This document shows, piece by piece, positions 15,131 to 22,371 of a DNA stretch of 24,366 bases. How positions within the stretch are numbered: position 1 is the stretch's first letter; every line of letters begins with the position of its first letter. The notes beneath the pieces are model-generated. The model did not search any database. It was not told the origin of the DNA and saw only the letters and a list, made by a program, of their open reading frames with translations. Source of the DNA: Chloroflexota bacterium (GTDB lineage: Bacteria; Chloroflexota; Anaerolineae; Aggregatilineales; Phototrophicaceae); NCBI GenBank assembly GCA_010092805.1, contig JAADYY010000565.1, positions 1 to 24,366 on the forward strand. The letters are read 5' to 3'. The translations under genes were made by a program, and so were the position numbers.

Positions 15131-16786
15131 TTGAATATTCAAATTGAGCATCTGGAAAACAGCACCGCCCGGATGGTGGTTGAAGTTGAAAACCAGCGGA
15201 TGCAAGCCGCCATGAAGAAAGCGGCCAAACAATTGGCACAGCGCGTGAACATTCCAGGGTTTCGCAAGGGGAAGGCCCCGTATCGTGTGCTGGTCAACTT
15301 CATCGGTGAGCAAGCAATCGTCGAAGAAGCGGTCGAGATGCTGAGCCAGGATGTTTACAAGGATGCGCTCGAGGAATCGGATCTCAATCCGTATGGTCCC
15401 GGCGAGCTTGAAAACATCGAGATGGAGCCGGAACTGACGTTCAAATACGTCGTGCCACTGCAACCAACGGTGGACATCGGCGCATACCGTGATGTTCGCG
15501 TCGCTTACGAACCGCCCGCAGTCGAAGATGAGGCGGTTGACCGGGCGCTTGAAACCCTGCAAAACGAGAACGCCCTCGTCGAAGAAAGCCGCAAACCGGT
15601 GGCGGAGGGTGATCAAATCACTGTCGATATTCACAGCTATTTTATCGATGAAGCTGACTCGGATTCTGCTGATGATGGCGGCGAGGCGGATGATGCAGCA
15701 GATGATGCGCCTGTCGCCGAAGCTGCCGCAGAGGTCAAGAGCGAGCCGGTAACAGATGACAAGGCAGACACGGCGACCGCTGAGAATGTCGTTGCAGATG
15801 AACCCGACGACGATGACGACGAACTCGACGATGACGACGAATTTGACGATGATGACGAATTTGACGACGATGACGACGAATTTGACGATGATGACGACGA
15901 ATTTGACGATGATGACAACACCTTCATTCATGGTGATGATTACACCTATACGCTGACTGAGGAACGCGAACCGCTGGTTGGCTTCACCGGTGCGCTCGTC
16001 GGCGCGGCTGTGGGCGAGACCCGCGAATTCGAACTGACGATACCTGAGGACGAACAGGCGTATCCGCCGGAGTTTTTTGGGCGGCGGGTGCAATTTGCGG
16101 TGACGCTCAAAAAGATCGAGACGGTGACACTGCCTACGCTCAACGACGATTTTGCAGCGCGGTTAACCTCCGAAGAAGAGGAACCGCTGACTTTGTTGCA
16201 ACTGCGGATGCGCATCCGCGAGAACATGCAGAACATGAGCGAGGACAACTACAAATCTGAGTATTTGTCCGAAGCGCTCGATGCGATTGCCGCAGGCACA
16301 ACGTGTAACTACCCGGAAATGATGATCTCGGAAGAAATCGAGAATATGCTCCAACGGCTGGATCAAGATCTGCGTCAACGGGGTTTGACTCTCGATGATT
16401 ACATGACGATTTACAAAAAATCTACAAACGACCTGTATAATGACTATCGTGAACCAGCGATCAAGTCACTCGAGCGCAGTTTGATCATTGGCGAGATTAT
16501 ACGGGCCGAACAAGTAACAGTCTCCGACGCGGCCATCGAAGCGGAGATCGACCGAGTGGTTGGTCGCTTCGACGAAGAGCGCCACGATGAAGTGCGGCAA
16601 ATGTTCACCAACCCGGTGATGCGCGATAACATGCGCAGTGACTTGTTACGCAACGCGGTGCTCGACCGGATTGTGGCGATTGCCAAAGGCGAAGCGCCGC
16701 CGTTGGAGCCTGCCACCGCAGACCAACCCTTAGATCAAGACGAAGTCGAGTCAGGTGCTATTTCAGAAGAAGGAGAATCAGCCTGA
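15131..16786 (+). CDS. tig: Trigger factor with a large acidic insertion in the PPIase domain
   Basis: A 551-residue ribosome-bound chaperone, about 100 longer than usual. It starts at TTG, with AAGGA at good spacing; no in-frame ATG upstream fits. The N-domain carries the ribosome-docking signature GFRKGKAP (43-50). The FKBP-type PPIase domain begins EGDQITVDIHSYF (159-171) and resumes FIHGDDYTYTL, continuing through PLVGFTGALVGAAVGETREFELTIPEDEQAYPPEFFGRRVQFAVTLKKIE (about 265-330). Between them, roughly residues 172-264, lies a segment made almost only of Asp, Glu and Ala, ending in EFDDDD repeats. The C-domain (about 340-520) is a normal helical trigger factor arm, and the tail is acidic. 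The stop overlaps the clpP start by one base. The clients are nascent chains. Confidence 0.95.
   Translation: MNIQIEHLENSTARMVVEVENQRMQAAMKKAAKQLAQRVNIPGFRKGKAPYRVLVNFIGEQAIVEEAVEMLSQDVYKDALEESDLNPYGPGELENIEMEPELTFKYVVPLQPTVDIGAYRDVRVAYEPPAVEDEAVDRALETLQNENALVEESRKPVAEGDQITVDIHSYFIDEADSDSADDGGEADDAADDAPVAEAAAEVKSEPVTDDKADTATAENVVADEPDDDDDELDDDDEFDDDDEFDDDDDEFDDDDDEFDDDDNTFIHGDDYTYTLTEEREPLVGFTGALVGAAVGETREFELTIPEDEQAYPPEFFGRRVQFAVTLKKIETVTLPTLNDDFAARLTSEEEEPLTLLQLRMRIRENMQNMSEDNYKSEYLSEALDAIAAGTTCNYPEMMISEEIENMLQRLDQDLRQRGLTLDDYMTIYKKSTNDLYNDYREPAIKSLERSLIIGEIIRAEQVTVSDAAIEAEIDRVVGRFDEERHDEVRQMFTNPVMRDNMRSDLLRNAVLDRIVAIAKGEAPPLEPATADQPLDQDEVESGAISEEGESA
15821..15916 (+). repeat. Degenerate 18/21-bp tandem repeat coding for EFDDDD(D) units
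   Basis: Five units start at 15821, 15839, 15857, 15878 and 15899 with lengths 18, 18, 21, 21 and 18 bp, each opening GAATTTGAC (the first GAACTCGAC) and then GAC/GAT codons. All lengths are multiples of three, so unit gain or loss would keep the reading frame of tig. Codons alternate GAC and GAT between units, so this is not a recent perfect duplication. Confidence 0.9.
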
Positions 16787-17403
16787 TGTATCCCACTAAC
16801 CTTATCCCGATGGTGATTGAGCAGGGCAGCCGTGGCGAACGTGCCTATGACATTTATTCACTGCTGCTGAAAGAGCGCATTGTGATGATGGGCACGCCCG
16901 TCAACGACCAGATCGCCAATCTGATCGTGGCGCAGCTGCTCTTCCTGCAGCGTGAAGACCCGGAGCGTCAGATTCAGATGTTCATCAATTCGCCCGGCGG
17001 GGTCGTCTATTCGGGGATGGCGATCTACGACACCATGCAGCAGATCAGCGCGCCGGTGAGCACGACAGCGGTGGGCCTGACGGCTAGCTTCGGCACCGTG
17101 CTGCTGACGGCGGGCCAAACTGGAATGCGTTACGCACTGCCGAACGCGACCATCCACATGCACCAGCCGTTGGGCGGCGCGCAGGGGCAGGCGTCAGACA
17201 TTGTCATCCAGGCCAACGAGATCATGCGCCTCAAAGATCGGCTGATCGAGATTCTGATGCGCCACACCGGGCGTGAGCGCGAAGTGATCGAGCGTGATAC
17301 CGACCGCGATCTGTACCTGAGTTCCGAGCAGGCAGTTGAGTATGGCCTGATCGACTCGGTGTTGGAAGGGGCCGAAGCGCGCGCCGGGGTGAACGGCGCG
17401 TGA
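16786..17403 (+). CDS. clpP: ATP-dependent Clp protease proteolytic subunit
   Basis: A 205-residue serine peptidase that forms the double-heptamer chamber fed by ClpX. The catalytic triad is intact: S101 in GLTASFG, H126 in IHMHQPLGG and D175 in DTDRDLYLSSEQAVEYGLID. INSPGGVVYSGMAIYDTMQ (68-86) is the substrate-strand segment. The serine surroundings (TASFGTVLL) differ slightly from the common AASMGAFLL. The start ATG overlaps the tig stop as TGATG, with AAGGAG about ten bases before it inside tig. The N-terminal residues MYPTNLIPMVIEQGSRGERAYDIYS are the usual axial region, and there is no long propeptide. Confidence 0.97.
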   Translation: MYPTNLIPMVIEQGSRGERAYDIYSLLLKERIVMMGTPVNDQIANLIVAQLLFLQREDPERQIQMFINSPGGVVYSGMAIYDTMQQISAPVSTTAVGLTASFGTVLLTAGQTGMRYALPNATIHMHQPLGGAQGQASDIVIQANEIMRLKDRLIEILMRHTGREREVIERDTDRDLYLSSEQAVEYGLIDSVLEGAEARAGVNGA

Positions 17404-18686
17404 GTTACCCACCACACAGCCAGCGGTGTTCCTTTTGCCGGCGCAGCCACGATGAGGTCGAGCGCCTGATCGCTGGGCCGGATGGTGTGTTTATTTGCGA
17501 CAACTGCGTCGAGTTGTGCCAGCGGATTCTGTTTGAGGAGAGTCCGGCCTATCACCAGGATGAGGACACCTTCGAAATTGAACGGGTGCCTTCGCCGCGC
17601 GAGATCATGGCGCAGCTTAACGAATACGTCGTCGGCCAGGATCATGCCAAGCGGGTGTTGAGTGTGGCGGTTTACAACCACTACAAGCGGATTCGCAGCG
17701 GCAGTATCGCCAATGGCATTGAGCTGGAGAAAAGCAATATTCTGCTGGTGGGGCCAACGGGCAGCGGCAAGACGCTCATGGCGCAGACGTTGGCGCGTAT
17801 TCTCGATGTGCCGTTCTGCATCGCCGACGCGACTTCGCTCACCGAAGCGGGGTACGTGGGTGAGGATGTCGAGAACATTCTGCTGCGGCTGATTCAAGCT
17901 GCCGATAACGACATCCCGCGCGCGGAAAAGGGCATCGTCTATATTGACGAGATCGATAAGATCGCGCGCAAGTCGAACGACAACCCGTCGATCACCCGCG
18001 ACGTTTCGGGTGAGGGGGTGCAGCAGGCGCTCCTCAAGATCATCGAAGGGACGCTCGCTAATGTGCCGCCGCAGGGCGGGCGCAAACACCCGCATCAAGA
18101 ATTCTTGCAGGTGGATACCAGCAACATCTTGTTCGTCGTTGGCGGCACGTTCGCCGGGATCGAAGACGAGATCAGCAAACGGTTGGGCGGCGAGGGCACC
18201 ATCGGGTTTGGTGCGCAGGGACGCACCCAACGCGACAAGGGTGAACTGCTGCGCCAAATCAACCCGGAAGATCTGCTGTCCTACGGCCTGATTCCGGAAT
18301 TTGTGGGGCGTTTGCCAGTGGTGGTCAGTGTGTCGCCGCTGGATCGGGACTCGCTCATGCGGATTCTGGTCGAGCCGAAGAACGCGCTGGTCAAGCAATA
18401 CAAACAGCTCTTGGCGCTCGACAATCTGGAACTCGTTTTCGAGGAGTCGGCGCTCGGTGCGGCAGCGGATATTGCGACGCGGCGCGGCACTGGTGCGCGC
18501 GGCTTACGTTCGATCATCGAGACCCGCCTGCTCGACGTGATGTTCGAGGCCCCCAGCCGCAAGGACATCCGGCGCGTGGTCATCGACGGCGACGTGATCA
18601 ACGGGGATACCCGCCCCCGTCTCTACGACGGCGACGACATGCCTGTCGAGTGGTCGGAGAACGGCACGCTCAACAGCGCTGCATAA
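17400..18686 (+). CDS. clpX: Clp protease ATP-binding unfoldase ClpX
   Basis: A 428-residue AAA+ unfoldase starting at GTG within the overlap GTGA with the clpP stop (4 bases), so translation is coupled. The N-terminal zinc domain has C10, C13, C33 and C36 (CSFC and CDNC). The AAA+ core follows: Walker A GPTGSGKT (118-125), pore loop GYVG (151-154), Walker B IVYIDEIDKIA (179-189), RKH loop (228-230), the ClpP-docking tripeptide IGF (268-270) and sensor 2 GARGLRS (365-371). All parts needed to recognise, unfold and pass substrates to ClpP are present. The last gene of the operon; a clear terminator follows. Confidence 0.98.
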   Translation: MSYPPHSQRCSFCRRSHDEVERLIAGPDGVFICDNCVELCQRILFEESPAYHQDEDTFEIERVPSPREIMAQLNEYVVGQDHAKRVLSVAVYNHYKRIRSGSIANGIELEKSNILLVGPTGSGKTLMAQTLARILDVPFCIADATSLTEAGYVGEDVENILLRLIQAADNDIPRAEKGIVYIDEIDKIARKSNDNPSITRDVSGEGVQQALLKIIEGTLANVPPQGGRKHPHQEFLQVDTSNILFVVGGTFAGIEDEISKRLGGEGTIGFGAQGRTQRDKGELLRQINPEDLLSYGLIPEFVGRLPVVVSVSPLDRDSLMRILVEPKNALVKQYKQLLALDNLELVFEESALGAAADIATRRGTGARGLRSIIETRLLDVMFEAPSRKDIRRVVIDGDVINGDTRPRLYDGDDMPVEWSENGTLNSAA

Positions 18687-18709
18687 CCATGTGATCGCGA
18701 GGACGGCGT

Positions 18710-18740
18710 GCGGCTCATCGATTTCGGTGAGCCGCTTTTT
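18710..18740 (+). terminator. Intrinsic terminator of the tig-clpP-clpX operon
   Basis: GCGGCTCATCG (18710-18720), loop ATTT and CGGTGAGCCGC (18725-18735) form an 11-bp stem with one G-U pair, followed by TTTTT (18736-18740). It is a textbook Rho-independent terminator, placed 23 bp after the clpX stop and before the convergent gene. Confidence 0.92.
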
Positions 18741-18770
18741 GTTGGTGCGCTGGCGGCGCTGGTGCGCGCG

Positions 18771-19394
18771 TCAGTTGGGGGTGGGGAGCAGCACGACTTC
18801 TGCCAGGGTGCCGACTTCGCTTGCGAAGCGCTGTGCCTCGATGCGGCTGGCGGCCCCCGTGCGCACGCCCCAATTCATCGGGATCACCCAGCGCGGGCGA
18901 ATCTGCGCCACGACAGCGGCGGCTTCACTTGGATTCAGAGTGCCTTCGCCATCAATGGGTACGATGGCCACATCGGCCCGAATCCGTTGCATTTCTGAGA
19001 TCAGCCGGGTGTGACCAGCGTAGTAGATATCGTAGTGATTGACCGAAATCACGAACCCCAGGCTCCCGTTCTCAGCCGCTTGTGGCCCATCGGTTGGATC
19101 GTAGGCGGGGACGGCCTGTACACACGCCCGCCCGACTGTGATGCTTTGCCAGGGCCGCAGTACCGTGCAGTCGGGGATCTCAGAGGCGGCCAATGCCCCG
19201 CCGATCACCTGGGTGTGTGGGCCGCGCAGCCGGGCCACCGCGCCGGTTGAGCAGTAACGGTAGCCATTGTGCCCCACCAGAATCACATCAGCGTTGCGGG
19301 CATCCGCTGGCACATTCCGAGGGTTGATGTAAACGGTGGGGGTGCCTTCGATGACAAAGCTGCTGTGGTCCAGCCACTGTATGCGGTCGATCAT
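18771..19394 (-). CDS. Metallo-beta-lactamase-fold protein lacking the usual metal ligands
   Basis: A 207-residue protein resembling the UlaG/UPF0173 branch of the MBL fold. The opening IQWLDHSSFVIEG (5-17) matches WLGHSSFLI, and NPSEAAAVVAQIRPRWVIPMNWG (154-176) matches the family's late PEEAA...PK.VIPMHYG stretch. YYAGHT (124-129) sits where YFAGDT is expected. Yet the ligand positions are changed: the HxHxDH region reads GHNGYRYCS (41-49), the Asp of GDT is His128, and the final His is Asn174. A zinc hydrolase activity of the usual kind is therefore unlikely, and it is probably a pseudo-enzyme with a binding or structural role. The ribosome site is weak (AAGGA, 12 bases off). It stands alone, convergent with clpX. 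Confidence 0.75.
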   Translation of the reverse strand: MIDRIQWLDHSSFVIEGTPTVYINPRNVPADARNADVILVGHNGYRYCSTGAVARLRGPHTQVIGGALAASEIPDCTVLRPWQSITVGRACVQAVPAYDPTDGPQAAENGSLGFVISVNHYDIYYAGHTRLISEMQRIRADVAIVPIDGEGTLNPSEAAAVVAQIRPRWVIPMNWGVRTGAASRIEAQRFASEVGTLAEVVLLPTPN

Positions 19395-19823
19395 TGGGAT
19401 TGACCATCCTTATCTGTTTGCCAGAATGCAACCTGCGAAAAGATGGCGAAGACTGTAGCCGAAAACGACCATACACTCAAGACCAAAGTATCATTAGAAT
19501 TATGTTATATTACGATTTGGCGGCACCCTGGCAAAGTGGACGGCTAGCGCTCGCGGTGACAGGCGCTTTGGCTCAACCGACCGACCTGATACAACCGATC
19601 TGGCTTGGGGCGGCGGATCAAGCTTATCAAGGCTGATTGGCGCGTGGATGGTTTTCACATAAGCCGAGGTTAGCGCTCGGTTGTGCGATCATTTCGTTGA
19701 GCAGCGCTGTGGTTAGACTTTCTGTCCTACTGGACAATTTCGATCCGCTACAGACAATACCTTATGATAAAATGGACAATAATCACATGAACGCACGGTT
19801 CATCACCTGAGGAATGCAGACTT
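19395..19823 (+). other. 429-bp intergenic region between divergent genes
   Basis: No protein is well supported here. One open stretch of 44 codons from an ATG at 19502 to a stop at 19634-19636 (start MLYYDLAAPWQSGRLALA) has no ribosome site and is unlikely to be real. The 9-mer TAGCGCTCG occurs twice, at 19545 and 19671. The right end holds the repeated-box promoter of the AAA+ gene (19723-19780). An upstream promoter for the minus-strand MBL-fold gene must also lie here, but I could not place it with confidence. A small RNA cannot be excluded. Confidence 0.5.
19723..19780 (+). promoter_or_regulatory. Promoter with repeated GACAAT boxes for the AAA+ gene
   Basis: TGA-TAAAAT (19765-19773) is an extended -10. 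Around it GACAAT occurs three times in direct orientation, at 19733-19738, 19753-19758 and 19775-19780, about two helical turns apart. TGTCC-TACT-GGACA (19723-19736) adds an inverted arm to the first box. The layout suggests operator sites. Confidence 0.45.
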
Positions 19824-21185
19824 ATGACGGATAGTCCGCAAATCAAACGACTTGGCGGTACCGCGCCACAGGTACCCGCAGCAGCACCGGCCAACAACAA
19901 GCCGGGCACCTCCGCATTCGGCTGGAACCCACCGCCCTTAGCAAAACTGGAAGACACCGGCCTGAACCTGCTGTCGGTTGCCGACTTGGTGCTGAAGGTG
20001 CTGTATTTCGGCGGCTACATGGCGGGGCACACCATCTCCGATATTGTCAAGCTGCCCTACACAGGTGTGCTGGATACAGTGATGGAGTTTCTCAAGCGTG
20101 AGAAATTCATTGAGGTGCGCGGCAGTGGCGGTCTTGGTGAAGCTGGCTACCAATACATGATCTCTGGCAAGGGGGCGGAAAAAGCGCGTGAGGCGATGGA
20201 ACGCTCGCAGTATGCTGGCCCGGCCCCGGTCACGCTCAGCCAATACATCGAATCCACGCACGAGCAGAATCGCGAAAAACTGGTCGTGCACCGCGAAGAT
20301 ATGATGCGTGTGATGGAAAACCTGGTCGTCTCGGAAGAGATGCTCAACAAGATTGGCCCTGCGGTCAATTCGGGCAAGTCGGTATTCCTTTACGGCCCGC
20401 CCGGCAACGGGAAAACCACCATCGCTGAAACGGTCGCCCGCATGGTGATGGGTACGAGCATGTGGATTCCTTACGCCATTGACGTTGATGGGCAGATCGT
20501 GCGTATCTTCGACAGCGTGAATCACGAACTGTCGGAAGACCCGCCGCTGCGTTATGGCACCGGCATGATGCCCGATGCCCGCTGGGTACGCATCAAGCGC
20601 CCAATGATCATGGTCGGTGGTGAACTCACGCTGGCCGGGCTTGACCTGGTGTACGACGACATCAACAAATACTACGAAGCGCCATTCCAGGTGAAATCGA
20701 ACGGGGGCATGTTCCTTATCGATGACTTCGGTCGCCAGCAGGTGCGCCCGCGCGATCTGCTCAACCGTTGGATTGTGCCGCTGGAAAAGGGCGTCGACTT
20801 CTTGACATTGGCGACGGGCCGCAAACTCGAAATCCCGTTCAACGTCATGATCGTGTTCTCGACCAATCTAGACCCGCGCGATCTGGTTGACGAGGCGTTC
20901 CTGCGCCGTATTCGGCACAAAATCGAGGTTGGTGACCCCACCTACGAACAGTTCCGCGAGATCTTCAAGATCATGTGCCGCATCAAGAAGATCAAGTATG
21001 ACGAGCAGGGGCTGGCCTATCTGCTCAAGGAATGGTACATCAACCAGGATCGCGCGTTGCGGTCGGTGCACCCGCGCGATATTCTGAATCAGTTGATCGA
21101 CATCGCCACCTACATGAACAAGCCGCCGACGTTGACCAAAGATCTGATCGACCGGGCTGCTGCGTCGTATTTCGTCAAGCTGTAG
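19824..21185 (+). CDS. Winged-helix/AAA+ ATPase of unknown role
   Basis: A 453-residue protein with three parts. The first 40 residues are a Pro/Ala-rich, probably disordered leader (PQVPAAAPANNKPG). A helical/winged-helix domain, about 48-125, follows (LLSVADLVLKVLYFGGYMAGHTISDI, then a GYQYMISGKGAEKAREAM end). An AAA+ module runs from about 155: Walker A GPPGNGKT (191-198), Walker B MFLIDD (296-301), sensor 1 VFSTNLDPRD (344-353), an arginine finger pair in FLRRIRHK, and HPRDILNQL as sensor 2. All ATPase residues are present. It looks like a MoxR/RuvB-style remodeller, but I do not recognise the family member. GAGGA precedes the ATG. The pseudo-receiver gene starts 15 bp later, so the two are likely co-expressed. 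Confidence 0.85.
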   Translation: MTDSPQIKRLGGTAPQVPAAAPANNKPGTSAFGWNPPPLAKLEDTGLNLLSVADLVLKVLYFGGYMAGHTISDIVKLPYTGVLDTVMEFLKREKFIEVRGSGGLGEAGYQYMISGKGAEKAREAMERSQYAGPAPVTLSQYIESTHEQNREKLVVHREDMMRVMENLVVSEEMLNKIGPAVNSGKSVFLYGPPGNGKTTIAETVARMVMGTSMWIPYAIDVDGQIVRIFDSVNHELSEDPPLRYGTGMMPDARWVRIKRPMIMVGGELTLAGLDLVYDDINKYYEAPFQVKSNGGMFLIDDFGRQQVRPRDLLNRWIVPLEKGVDFLTLATGRKLEIPFNVMIVFSTNLDPRDLVDEAFLRRIRHKIEVGDPTYEQFREIFKIMCRIKKIKYDEQGLAYLLKEWYINQDRALRSVHPRDILNQLIDIATYMNKPPTLTKDLIDRAAASYFVKL

Positions 21186-21200
21186 CTCGCAGCGAGATTG

Positions 21201-22229
21201 ATGAGCAGTTTCGACGATGGTTCCGCGATTGCGCGCCACTGGCTGTTTGTGCTCGATGACGGGCATTATGTGGTGCAGTGGGACGACACGCGGGTTCAAG
21301 ACCTCCTCAGCGGTGAATACTTAGCGTTCGATCACGACCGCGATTTTGGGCACGCGATCACCGACGACGATCTGCATAAGCTCAAGAAAGCGGGCCGGGT
21401 CGAACGCTACAACCGCAACTACGTGTGGTTGCACGCGCTGCCGGAGGGTGGGCGCTTTGAGTTGCGCACAATGGAGCGTTCTCCAAGCCGGGTGCGCTCC
21501 TACTATTTGAATACGACACTGCCGGGTGCCCGCTTACGCGACGTGAAAGCCGTGCTAAAGCATGGCGGCCTTGATGGGCGTTTGTTCGCCTGTGAGCATG
21601 AAGAACTTGTGGCAGTTTTCGGTAAGGATGGCAGTTCGTTCGCTCAGTTGGGTGACGCTGAGGCGGCGCAGCGGCGGCTGCTGACTCTCGCGCCACAGCT
21701 CTTCGGGAATATGGCCGTTGCTTTTATCGAGACCAGCTCCGCAGACCCCCAAAATGGACATGCACCGCCAACGCGCCATGAGTCGGATGAATTTCTCGAT
21801 CTCGACTCGCTGATCGCCAGCCAAACTGATACGTCGGTGACGGCGGGCAAATGTGCAGTGGTGGCCTGCGGCAATGCGCAGGAGATGGCCCAGATCGCCC
21901 AAGTGCTGCACGCGATCAAGATGGACATTCAGCCCGCCGCCACAGCCAAACAGGCGATGTATCTGCTGGAAGATCGCCCCCCCAACCTCTTGATTATGGA
22001 CATGCAGATGCCAGATATGCACGGCTGGGAGATGCTGGGCAAAGTCCGCGAGTTGCACGACCTCGATCAACTGCGCATCATCGTGCTCGGCGAAGATGAC
22101 CCTAACGAGGGTGATCAGACGTTTGCGGTGACCGTGGCGGGTGTGAGTCTATACCTCGTCAAGCCAGTGAGCAGCGGTCGGCTGCGCCAGGGTGTCTGGT
22201 CGGTATTCAAAGACCGCCCCATGCCCTAG
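21201..22229 (+). CDS. Two-domain protein with a C-terminal degenerate receiver domain
   Basis: A 342-residue protein from the ATG at 21201 (a TTG directly upstream is also in frame). Residues 10-178 form a domain I do not recognise: HWLFVLDDGHYVVQWDD, a KKAGRVERYNRNYVWLHAL stretch and a GGLDGRLFACEHEELVAVFG stretch. A linker rich in Ser/Asp/Thr (178-215) follows. Residues 216-340 are a response-regulator receiver fold: LLIMDMQMPDMHGWEML with D267 as the phospho-acceptor position, and LVKP with K321. However, the acidic pair that binds magnesium is missing (CAVVACGN, A222/C223) and the Thr/Ser position is Gly297 (IIVLGED). Phosphorylation is therefore doubtful. It follows the AAA+ gene after 15 bp and may be its partner. 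Confidence 0.78.
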   Translation: MSSFDDGSAIARHWLFVLDDGHYVVQWDDTRVQDLLSGEYLAFDHDRDFGHAITDDDLHKLKKAGRVERYNRNYVWLHALPEGGRFELRTMERSPSRVRSYYLNTTLPGARLRDVKAVLKHGGLDGRLFACEHEELVAVFGKDGSSFAQLGDAEAAQRRLLTLAPQLFGNMAVAFIETSSADPQNGHAPPTRHESDEFLDLDSLIASQTDTSVTAGKCAVVACGNAQEMAQIAQVLHAIKMDIQPAATAKQAMYLLEDRPPNLLIMDMQMPDMHGWEMLGKVRELHDLDQLRIIVLGEDDPNEGDQTFAVTVAGVSLYLVKPVSSGRLRQGVWSVFKDRPMP

Positions 22230-22306
22230 CCCGCCACGGTCATCCTGCCGCCGATGCCTGTAACGGTTTTGCAACCAGATTGTATCTGCCCCCCGCCCGC
22301 CTACCG

Positions 22307-22335
22307 TTGCAATTTGTTATGGGGACTGATAGAGT
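22307..22335 (+). promoter_or_regulatory. Possible promoter before the 196-residue unknown gene
   Basis: TTGCAA (22307-22312), 17 bp, then TGA-TAGAGT (22327-22335). The -10 is a poor match, so this is tentative. It would give a short leader to the ATG at 22372. Confidence 0.3.
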
Positions 22336-22371
22336 TGGAGATGTTATGGGACATTTGGGTCATTGAGGATT

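Noticed and set aside
15637..15927. Antisense Ser/Asn-rich low-complexity frame
   Set aside because: It is simply the reverse reading of the Asp codon repeats in tig.
17130..18398. Antisense open frame of 422 codons over clpP and clpX
   Set aside because: The sense genes are unambiguous and the antisense product shows no family pattern.
19502..19636. Possible small protein of 44 codons
   Set aside because: No ribosome site precedes the ATG and the composition gives no clear signal; kept only as a note on the intergenic region.
19545..19679. Two copies of TAGCGCTCG as a possible attachment or regulatory repeat
   Set aside because: Nine bases around a palindromic AGCGCT are easily found by chance in GC-rich DNA, and nothing else flanks them symmetrically.
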